A stretch of 64,000 nt of DNA from Alphaproteobacteria bacterium SS10 (GTDB lineage Bacteria > Pseudomonadota > Alphaproteobacteria > TMED2): positions 683,201-747,200 of the forward strand of contig JAHCML010000003.1 of NCBI GenBank assembly GCA_019192455.1, given 5' to 3'. This document shows, in pieces, positions 16,894 through 23,588 of the stretch. The notes under the pieces were generated by a model, which did no database searches, was not told the origin of the DNA, and saw only the letters and a program-made list of their open reading frames with translations. A program made the translations under genes and the position numbers. Position 1 is the first letter of the stretch. Every line of letters starts with the position of its first letter.

Positions 16894-17436
16894 CTATCGA
16901 AGGATTATCGACTCCGGCCCAATAGGCGAAACCAAGTCCAGATTGATGTTACCACCCGGCACACCATTGCCGCGGGTCACACCGATCTCAAAGCTGCCAC
17001 CAATCCAATCGGTATAGGTGTTACCAAAGATGGTGATCGGAATTTCTGGTAGCTGGAATTGCGCGCTCAGCTGGCTGATGATCGCGTCCCATTTCGACGT
17101 GATCTGTTGGCACAGCCGGTCAATGATCCGGGTCAGTAGGGCGCTGAAGTCAGGCCAGGTCAGAATCAGTCCAATATTCATCGCCAGGCTCATAAGCTGA
17201 TCCAGGCAATCAACGATTTGCTTCACGTGACCTGGGTTCGGCAGGGCATCAATCGCGGATTGAACAAACTCATCCTTCGTGTGCTCAACCAACCGTTCCA
17301 CATAGTCACAGATATCCGGAATACAGGGGTCAAAATCCGCAGCCTCGGCCTGCTGCGTTGGCGTCATGGCGAGTAGGAAGACTGCAAACAGCCCCCCAAT
17401 CATCAGCCGCCAGCTCGATCGCATCATATCGGCCAT
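16894..17436 (-). CDS. Exported small protein, paralogue pair B, member 1
   Basis: A 180-residue protein with a signal peptide (to about residue 32, ending AEAAD) and a strong GAGGGG site before its ATG. The mature protein begins DFDPCIPDICDY, and the core motif PGHVKQIVDCLDQLM (about residues 67-81) is shared almost exactly with the upstream paralogue (17565-18146). The C-terminal part (PEIPITIFGNTYTDWIGGS, then EIGVTRG, then SPIGPESIIL) also matches it. Cys of DPC, VDCL and LCQQ are conserved between the two. It looks like a helical then beta-rich periplasmic or surface protein. Function unknown; operon membership with icmW points to secretion. Confidence 0.75.
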   Translation of the reverse strand: MADMMRSSWRLMIGGLFAVFLLAMTPTQQAEAADFDPCIPDICDYVERLVEHTKDEFVQSAIDALPNPGHVKQIVDCLDQLMSLAMNIGLILTWPDFSALLTRIIDRLCQQITSKWDAIISQLSAQFQLPEIPITIFGNTYTDWIGGSFEIGVTRGNGVPGGNINLDLVSPIGPESIILR

Positions 17437-17525
17437 GTTAATCCCCTCAACTTATGCCCGCAAATCGGGCGCTTTATCGGGTTAAACCCAAAACCATGCC
17501 CATGGAGGGCTCAGTATTACTGTGA

Positions 17526-17555
17526 CAAGCCGCCGACGAAGCTGCCGGCGGCTTG
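17526..17555 (-). other. Intercistronic perfect hairpin
   Basis: A perfect 10-bp stem, CAAGCCGCCG (17526-17535) with CGGCGGCTTG (17546-17555), and a 10-base loop, 9 bases past the stop codon of the 193-residue gene. No U-tract follows on the minus strand. In the middle of an operon this suggests mRNA stabilisation or partial attenuation between paralogue B2 and the later genes. Confidence 0.55.
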
Positions 17556-17564
17556 CTAAATCAC

Positions 17565-18146
17565 TTATTGCAGCGGGTTCAGGATCACCCGGTCCCGACC
17601 AATTGGTGAATTCAGTTGGATATCGATCTGACCCATCGGTGCCCCGCGGGTTAAGCCGCCGGATAGTGAGCCGCCAAACAGCGTCACATTCTCGCCGAGG
17701 ATATCTACTGTAATATCTGGGAACTGAATATTCGCCTGAATCTGGCTCACAACCTCATCCACCGCGCGGGTCGCTGCCTGGCAGGCCCGGTTAATCAGGT
17801 CGGATAGGATGTTCGACAGCAGTGCCTGCCAATTCAGATTGAAGATCGCACTCACCGTGATCCCGATATTCATCAGGTCAGCCAAGCAATCCACCACCTG
17901 CTTCACGTGACCCGGCTCAATGAAGGAGAGCGGAATCATCTCAATATATTTTGCCACCGCGTTGGCAATCCGCTCATCGAGTGAGCGCCGACGGTCGGGC
18001 GGGCAGGGGTCATTGGCGTAGTTATCACCAAAGCCCATAACGAACGAACCCTCGAGGCTGGCGCTAAAATCCGCCTTCGCATCGGAAGGCGCCATTACCG
18101 TCAGTCCCAGGGCCATTACCATCGCAATGAACAGGCCGCGTAACAT
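17565..18146 (-). CDS. Exported small protein, paralogue pair B, member 2
   Basis: A 193-residue protein with a signal peptide (MLRGLFIAMVMALGLTVMAP, cleavage near AKA-D). Its core PGHVKQVVDCLADLM and its end (PDITVDILGENVTLFGGS, GLTRGAP, SPIGRDRVIL) match the 180-residue neighbour. Conserved Cys occur in NDPC, VDCL and RACQ. I start at 18146 because GAGGGGG lies 7 bases upstream and this leaves a 4-base gap to the icmW stop; an in-frame ATG at 18170 would overlap icmW. Function unknown. The two B genes look like a tandem duplication, now quite diverged. Confidence 0.75.
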   Translation of the reverse strand: MLRGLFIAMVMALGLTVMAPSDAKADFSASLEGSFVMGFGDNYANDPCPPDRRRSLDERIANAVAKYIEMIPLSFIEPGHVKQVVDCLADLMNIGITVSAIFNLNWQALLSNILSDLINRACQAATRAVDEVVSQIQANIQFPDITVDILGENVTLFGGSLSGGLTRGAPMGQIDIQLNSPIGRDRVILNPLQ

Positions 18147-18150
18147 GATC

Positions 18151-18618
18151 TTACCCCCTCTTAATCGCATCCTGGATCAGCGCTAACCGCTCAGGTGCAA
18201 AAACCTTATACATCAAATCAAGCCGCGCCAGGTGGCGCAGTGAATCACGAACAACCCTACCGGCCTCAACGGCCGCATCGTCGCCCCCATTGGGCGATAG
18301 CAGATTGGCGGCAAGCGCGGCGCCATCGGCCCGCTCTTCTGCCAACCAAGATAATAAGCGTAATCGAGTAGACGCGCGCATGTAAGCAAAAGAAACGCGT
18401 GCGGCATCCACCAGCGACTGTGTCGCCGCCAGCTGGGCTAAGTCACCCTCTGGGATGGATTCCAGTGTTTCACCGAGTTTTTCGACAGCATCATTGATTT
18501 GGCCGTCGCTCTTCGGCGGCCAGGGCTCTGACTCTTCAATATGGGCGAGGGTGAGCGTCATATTCTCACCCTTATCTTCCCAATATGCCTGGATCGCTTC
18601 CGCGTCCAATTTCGGCAT
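18151..18618 (-). CDS. icmW: IcmW-like type IVB secretion adaptor
   Basis: A 155-residue acidic cytoplasmic protein that matches Legionella IcmW (151 residues) along its whole length as I remember that sequence. Agreeing parts are the start P.L..EA...YW.......T..HIEESEPW (IcmW: FMESVEDW), the helix AVEKLGETLESIPEGDLAQLA (AMKQLGQELDDI...DLGLLA), TRLRLLSWL (RGLRLLQAI), and the closing helix pair with LRHLARLDLMYK.....LALIQDA (LRLLSRVF..YRLKLVLRA). IcmW binds IcmS, and the pair loads effectors onto the DotL C-terminus. It heads a five-gene operon with a strong GAGGGGG site. Divergence from dotA repeats Legionella gene order. Confidence 0.72.
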   Translation of the reverse strand: MPKLDAEAIQAYWEDKGENMTLTLAHIEESEPWPPKSDGQINDAVEKLGETLESIPEGDLAQLAATQSLVDAARVSFAYMRASTRLRLLSWLAEERADGAALAANLLSPNGGDDAAVEAGRVVRDSLRHLARLDLMYKVFAPERLALIQDAIKRG

Positions 18619-19082
18619 GGTGCCCCCTCAATTCGCAACCCGTGCCCAGATATCTGCGCCCGCGCTGTGCGTCAGTACTGATCCGAAGACCCTAACACCT
18701 CAACGATTATGCGCCCACCTATATTAACCAAGGTTAATGTATTTTGCGGCCATCACGCGCTCACACCCTCGTGAGTATGTGCACAAATCACGGCCTAATC
18801 GGCGTCAATCGCAGGTTGGATCGTCGTATCAAATACCCCCAGTTTTTACCCCCACACTTCTCTAATAGGCCTCATGTGGGCTTGCCATTAGATCGTGTAT
18901 GATTTATCTTTAGCACAAATTTTAGATAACTTGAAACCGTCAATGCGTTTTTAAGTTGTCAATTGGGGTGTTAAAGGGGTTAACATATTCATGTCGGGAA
19001 ATGGCTCGGCCGTGAAATTATGTTACGAATTTATGTCAGAAGGGTTTTGTTTCTGACTTAGTGCGAGCTTAGGGGATCTATT
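18619..19082. promoter_or_regulatory. Divergent control region between icmW and the dotA side
   Basis: A 464-base AT-rich gap between icmW (minus) and the 166-residue gene before dotA (plus). It holds no credible ORF. It contains an inverted repeat TTAACC-AA-GGTTAA at 18724-18737, a second pair of TTAA boxes in TTAAAGGGGTTAA near 18971-18983, and AACTT/AAGTT arms near 18929-18955. It must contain the promoters for both sides of the secretion locus. Confidence 0.5.
18724..18737. promoter_or_regulatory. Operator-like inverted repeat
   Basis: TTAACC and GGTTAA as perfect inverted arms around two A bases, 106 bases upstream of icmW. The TTAA spacing is 6, one short of the CtrA consensus (TTAA-N7-TTAA), so it is more likely the site of some other dimeric regulator. 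Binding is inference. Confidence 0.35.
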
Positions 19083-19583
19083 GTGAGCGCAACTGCTGCA
19101 CCGCTATCTGGGGGGATGGCACAATCAACAGATAGGACGCCACGTCCGGGTGATGTGGCCGCCATGCAATCGGGGGTCGATGATGCTTTCGGTAAGCCGA
19201 CTGACCTAGGTGCTATCTTTGCTGGTGGTAAACCACAGCTTCGCCTCGCTGGCATCGATGGCCAGAACGAAGCGCCAGGCCAAGCGCCCGCTGCTAACCA
19301 AGGTCCTCACCACGGGCCAGAGCAAGATTCAGAAGCTGGCCACGTTGCCGGTATGATTCTCACCACGATGCTGCCAGGTGCAGCCGCTATCGGCGCCAAG
19401 GTGATGCACGCTCAGGAATTCTACGAGAAAGAAATGAAGTCAGACGGTGCGCACTCTCATATGGGGCGCAAGGCTGACGGCACCCTCACCGTGAACAACG
19501 ATGAGGTGATCGATATGGGCAGAACTGCTCGCGACAATGCCCTGAAGGCCAAGATGTCTGGGCCGATGGGAATGAGAAGGTAA
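19083..19583 (+). CDS. Hypothetical protein upstream of dotA
   Basis: A 166-residue protein with no recognised family. It starts at a GTG with AGGGGA about 6 bases upstream. The first 90 residues are Gly/Pro/Gln/Ala-rich and look disordered (APGQAPAANQGPHHGPEQD). A short hydrophobic patch (VAGMILTTMLPGAAAIGAKVM, about residues 88-108) could be a weak membrane segment. The end (GTLTVNNDEVIDMGRTARDNALKAKM) looks like a small folded unit. It lies between the divergent control region and dotA, in the same direction as dotA. It could be a small machinery component, a regulator or a secreted substrate; nothing in the sequence decides this. Confidence 0.6.
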   Translation: MSATAAPLSGGMAQSTDRTPRPGDVAAMQSGVDDAFGKPTDLGAIFAGGKPQLRLAGIDGQNEAPGQAPAANQGPHHGPEQDSEAGHVAGMILTTMLPGAAAIGAKVMHAQEFYEKEMKSDGAHSHMGRKADGTLTVNNDEVIDMGRTARDNALKAKMSGPMGMRR

Positions 19584-19593
19584 TAGTTTTTAG

Positions 19594-19616
19594 CGCCGCT
19601 CAATGATTGGGCGGCG
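19594..19616 (+). other. Hairpin after the gene upstream of dotA
   Basis: CGCCGCTCAA pairs with TTGGGCGGCG (one G-U pair) around a 3-base loop, 10 bases after the stop codon. No U-tract follows directly; a T-run appears only near 19676-19682. It may be a weak or factor-dependent terminator or an attenuator before dotA. Confidence 0.45.
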
Positions 19617-19759
19617 TCACTGAGTTTAATGATGGTGATATGGCCAGCATGCTGGCTTTAGACTTTTTGAACTGAGTTTTTTTGGCAGTGGCCGTTCTGT
19701 TCTTATGAGGTGGGGGATTACCTCAGCAGATCTGGTTAGCCAGTTTGGGAGTGGGGGTT

Positions 19760-22654
19760 ATGAATTCTAACCTTTGGATGTTTGTCTGGATGGTTGCGGT
19801 GGCTTTGGTCGCCGTGGTTGTGCCAGGAGTTGCTTGGGCCAGTGGTGCGACGCCACCAGAGGCTGGTTCCGTTGAGGCAATCTGCCAAGGCGGGCTGTTC
19901 TGTGTGACGGCCCATGACGTGTCGGCAGGCTGGATTGCCGCGGCGTTCCCTGATTTGGTCCAATTGGCGACCGATGAGGCGCCAACCGGAACGCCGGTTG
20001 AGATCACGAGCCCGTCCACCACTCTCGCGGCTGCCTTGCAGGTTCTGAACTCTGCAGCCCTGGCGGTTGGTTCCTTGATCCTCACCTATAAGCTGTTGGC
20101 CGGTATCGTGCAGACAGCGAATGACGGTGAAGTGCTTGGTAAGCGCTGGTCGACCCTGTGGGGTCCAGTGCGTGTCGCCATTTCTGCGTCACTCATCGTG
20201 CCGACAGCATCAGGCTATTGCCTGGCGCAGGCGCTCGTGGTCGCGATTGCCCTGTCTGGTGTTGGCTTGGCCAACCGGATCTGGGAGGTCACGGTTGAGC
20301 AGATGATGACTGCCGATGGCATGATTGGCTCTCAAGTGCACCCACCGCACGAGCGAATCACCAAGCAGATCTTTGCGAATAACGTCTGTCTGCACCTGAT
20401 GAACGGCCTATGGCTGTATCACAAAGGTGATAATCCCCGTTCTGCGATTGAAGACGACGCCGCTAGTGCCGGTGGTTGGTCAGTGCACCCAAGCTGGGCT
20501 GGCTGGAACTGGACCGGTGCGGGCAACATCTATGCTGGCTTCCCTGGTGGTGGCCGTGACTTTGGTGGCGTTCAGTTTGCCAATGGTTCGCTGTTCTACC
20601 GTCGCGCTGACTGGCGTGGTGATGGTGATGGCTGGTTCGATCCAAGTGCAACCTACATGGGTTGGACGGTTGTCGATGTTGGCTGGTGGGAAGAGGTGAA
20701 ATCCTTCTTCGGTGCCTCTAAGCGTCCAGACAGCTGTGGTCGGGTTGATGTTCGGGTTCCAGAAGTTGATGCCAGCACTGGCAGCATCTGGACGTCGGTC
20801 ACCAATTTCTTCCGCGATGAAGAAGAAGTGACCGCAGAAGCGTCAGCTGCAGCAGCGCTGTCTGGCCTGGCCTACCGTGTTGCTCTGGTTCATACCGAGC
20901 AGATGGAAACCCTGGCTAAGCGGTTGGATAGAAACGCATGGCAGTTGGTTCAAACCGAACTGATCCAGCATTTAGACAACCCTGATGCTGCGTATCTGCG
21001 GACGCTTGAGCGACCACCAGAGGTGCATGGTGCAGAGATTGCCCAAGCGGCAATTGACTACCGCACAGCTGTGACCAGTCAGGTCAATAATGAGCTGCGC
21101 ACCTTCTTCACCAGTGAGCCATTGGCGCAGCAATATATCCGCGCCGCTAAGGATGGTGGTTGGGCAGTTGCGGGTGAATGGTTCCTGCAGATCATGAAGA
21201 TGAACGCCATGGTTCATCGCATGGTGAGTGCAACGCCGGTAACGACGGCTCAACCTGAGCATGATACGCTTTGCGACAAGATCAATTGCTCCGACGACAA
21301 CGTTGAGGCGATTGTGAATCGTGGCATCGACATCATGCGGAACTTCCATGATGACTCAGTGGCAAGCCACATGCGGGCGATGGCGAGTACGCCAGACCCG
21401 GATCCACAACTTCAGGCTCGCCTGCGGTCGATGTACCGGAGTGTTGGTTCCATCGGCAGCAACCAAATCATGGGTGGCAGCGCTGAAGAGCGGGCAATCC
21501 AGGTGGTGAGCAATCAGATCATGGCAATCGCCGCGGTCTACGCCACTGACATTGGTGCTGGTGTCCTGGCTGGTGACATGGGCTTCTCCGATGTCCTCGG
21601 TGAGGGTGTTGAAGGCCTGTTCATGGGTGGCTTGGTTGCCCTAACCGCTGACGGCTCCGCTGGTGCCGCTGTCGGTTCTGCGACTGCCGCTGCTGGTGAG
21701 GGTTTTGTTAGCCTGACCAATCTGCGGATGGATACCGGTAACAGTAACCCAATCGCTGCTGTGATCACCCTGGGCCGTGCGCTCTGGGCGACCGGCCTTG
21801 GTATCCTGTTCGCGGTTGATGACCGTCAGTTCACGCCGGCAGACGCCGCGACTGTGATGGCTCTAACCTCCATGCAGCAGGGTTCTGGCATCGTTGCCGG
21901 TGTCGGTTCTGAGCTACTGAGCGGTATGAGTGATCGCCTCGCCGGTATCATGGCGTGGATCGGTCGGATCATGCTTCTGCCGGGCTTCCTGCTTGGTTAC
22001 CTGTTCCCATATCTGCCTTGGCTGCTATGGGTTGGTGGCCTGGTCGGTTGGTTCATCCTGGTGATGGAGGCTGTGATCGCCGCACCATTGTGGGCTCTGG
22101 CTCACATGCGGATGGACGGTGAGGGCATCATGGGCCCAGCTGGTAACCAAGGTTACATGCTGGCTCTGGCGTTGCTCCTACGGCCTGCGTTGATGCTGAT
22201 TGGTCTGATCAGTGGCATGGTGTTGATCTATATCTTCGCACCATTCCTCGGGGTTAGCCTGATGGCGGTCAGTGAGTTGAACCGCGGTGCTGGTTCGGCC
22301 CTGGATCTGATGTCAGTGCTGATGTCGATCGGTCTCCTTGCCTTCGTGATGGTCACGACCTGCTACAAGGCCTTCGGGATGATCAACCAGGTGCCTGATC
22401 GGGTGCTTCGTTGGATCGGCTCCGGTGGCAGCAGTGATGGCCGCGAGGATGAGTTCCGCTCCGGTGCCTTCGCTCTGGTCAACGCGGCCTCCCTGACCGC
22501 TGGTGTCAGTGCCGCAGCCGGTGTCGGTGAAGAGCAAGGCAACAACGGTGCTGGGTCCGGTGAACAAGCCGGCGCCGATGGTGGCCGAGGCGGCTCCGGT
22601 CAGCGGATGTCCTCACGGGCAAGCCGGGCCAATGAGAACCTGCCAAGGCCGTAA
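19760..22654 (+). CDS. dotA: Type IVB secretion inner-membrane protein DotA
   Basis: A 964-residue polytopic membrane protein of the DotA/TraY family, about the size of Legionella DotA (1048). A signal-like N-terminus (MNSNLWMFVWMVAVALVAVV) precedes a periplasmic part. The family core follows: a helix with LTYKLLAGIVQTANDGEVLGKRW (split over about residues 115-135), then WGPVRVAISASLIVPTASGYCLAQ, the most conserved stretch. A long periplasmic loop separates the helices at about 90-180 from a C-terminal bundle of five to six helices (about 640-880), ending in a Gly-rich cytoplasmic tail. I start at ATG 19760 with GGGAG 8 bases upstream. DotA sits in the inner membrane of the Dot/Icm apparatus; its mechanistic role is not settled. 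Confidence 0.85.
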   Translation: MNSNLWMFVWMVAVALVAVVVPGVAWASGATPPEAGSVEAICQGGLFCVTAHDVSAGWIAAAFPDLVQLATDEAPTGTPVEITSPSTTLAAALQVLNSAALAVGSLILTYKLLAGIVQTANDGEVLGKRWSTLWGPVRVAISASLIVPTASGYCLAQALVVAIALSGVGLANRIWEVTVEQMMTADGMIGSQVHPPHERITKQIFANNVCLHLMNGLWLYHKGDNPRSAIEDDAASAGGWSVHPSWAGWNWTGAGNIYAGFPGGGRDFGGVQFANGSLFYRRADWRGDGDGWFDPSATYMGWTVVDVGWWEEVKSFFGASKRPDSCGRVDVRVPEVDASTGSIWTSVTNFFRDEEEVTAEASAAAALSGLAYRVALVHTEQMETLAKRLDRNAWQLVQTELIQHLDNPDAAYLRTLERPPEVHGAEIAQAAIDYRTAVTSQVNNELRTFFTSEPLAQQYIRAAKDGGWAVAGEWFLQIMKMNAMVHRMVSATPVTTAQPEHDTLCDKINCSDDNVEAIVNRGIDIMRNFHDDSVASHMRAMASTPDPDPQLQARLRSMYRSVGSIGSNQIMGGSAEERAIQVVSNQIMAIAAVYATDIGAGVLAGDMGFSDVLGEGVEGLFMGGLVALTADGSAGAAVGSATAAAGEGFVSLTNLRMDTGNSNPIAAVITLGRALWATGLGILFAVDDRQFTPADAATVMALTSMQQGSGIVAGVGSELLSGMSDRLAGIMAWIGRIMLLPGFLLGYLFPYLPWLLWVGGLVGWFILVMEAVIAAPLWALAHMRMDGEGIMGPAGNQGYMLALALLLRPALMLIGLISGMVLIYIFAPFLGVSLMAVSELNRGAGSALDLMSVLMSIGLLAFVMVTTCYKAFGMINQVPDRVLRWIGSGGSSDGREDEFRSGAFALVNAASLTAGVSAAAGVGEEQGNNGAGSGEQAGADGGRGGSGQRMSSRASRANENLPRP

Positions 22655-22725
22655 CAGCCAAGGCAGGGGATCATCGGGAGAGCTGGTTAGCCCCAGCCCC
22701 CGGATCGCCAAAACAGAGATTGAGA

Positions 22726-22757
22726 AGCGGCGGGGTTTCCCGCCGCTTTTTCTTTTC
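22726..22757 (+). terminator. Rho-independent terminator after dotA
   Basis: Perfect 10-bp stem AAGCGGCGGG (22726-22735) / CCCGCCGCTT (22740-22749), 4-base loop GTTT, then TTTCTTTTC. It lies 72 bases beyond the dotA stop codon. Confidence 0.92.
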
Positions 22758-22917
22758 GGCGCATCCTGCTAACCCCTGTCCACTAAAGGGCTACACAAAA
22801 TCGCTGGCTTTGGCCGTGGCATGGCCCAATCTTGAGGTTAGATTTGAGTGATGGGCACAGGTTCAGAATCTGGCCCTGCCCTGTCCAAATAATGATGCCG
22901 TTGAACGGTTAGGTGTG

Positions 22918-23319
22918 ATGAACGAGACGATACTGATTTTAGCAGCGCTGTTAGCAGCTGGAGGGCTCTTGTACTGGGCCCTTATCGGTCGACGTCAGAA
23001 AACCACGCCAGACGATAAACCCGTTGCCACAGAGCCCGATGACCAATGGGACGCCTTCCGCCTGGTGGCCCCAAAGTCCAAGCGCCTGCGCTGGATGAAG
23101 AGCGAGAGCAGTGGCAGTAGCGGCAAGGGCTATTCTGAGATTGGTAAAGGCCCAGACCGTCCAGCACGGTCACGGCCTGCTGGTAAGGTGGGCTTGGTCA
23201 ATCAGAGCAACCGGGTCTTTAGTGATTGGAAGACGGACCACATTCAGAACCGCTCTGCAGGGCGCAAGGATGCCCATAAGGTGAAGTCCCGCCCCTCACG
23301 TAAGCCAAAGCCGAAATAA
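22918..23319 (+). CDS. Small single-pass membrane protein, unknown
   Basis: A 133-residue protein with one N-terminal membrane helix (ETILILAALLAAGGLLYWAL, residues 3-22) and a basic, Ser/Lys/Arg-rich cytoplasmic tail ending SRPSRKPKPK. The tail has no recognised domain and looks disordered. It has its own transcription unit, since the dotA terminator lies upstream, and it converges on dotL. Either the GTG at 22915 or the ATG at 22918 could be the start. The place between dotA and dotL suggests a link to the secretion locus, nothing more. Confidence 0.6.
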   Translation: MNETILILAALLAAGGLLYWALIGRRQKTTPDDKPVATEPDDQWDAFRLVAPKSKRLRWMKSESSGSSGKGYSEIGKGPDRPARSRPAGKVGLVNQSNRVFSDWKTDHIQNRSAGRKDAHKVKSRPSRKPKPK

Positions 23320-23588
23320 GCCTTGGATGGGCGCCTGGTTGGCAGGGCTGTCGCTTTACCAATCATCGGGCTGCTTGTCGTAGCCATCTGGCTCTAGGTG
23401 AACAGCACTCTTCTATCTCTAAGCATTAAAGCGTCGGCAGGCACATGGACCATGTCTGCCTGTAAAGGGATATGCTTGCCCAGAGGCCTGGGCAACGGGT
23501 TAAGTAGCGACGGCCATTGATTGGCGCCAATAATGGGCCCCACGTCATGAATGATGGGTGTCGAGGAAGGGGCTAAGCGGCCGCTAGC

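Noticed and set aside
16894-18146. The two small exported proteins as DotC/DotD core-complex lipoproteins
   Set aside because: Neither has a lipobox Cys at the signal-peptide end, and lengths and motifs do not fit.
23436-23461. Imperfect hairpin between the 133-aa gene and dotL
   Set aside because: Loop of only a few bases and no U-tract on either strand; not a credible terminator, though two convergent genes end nearby.
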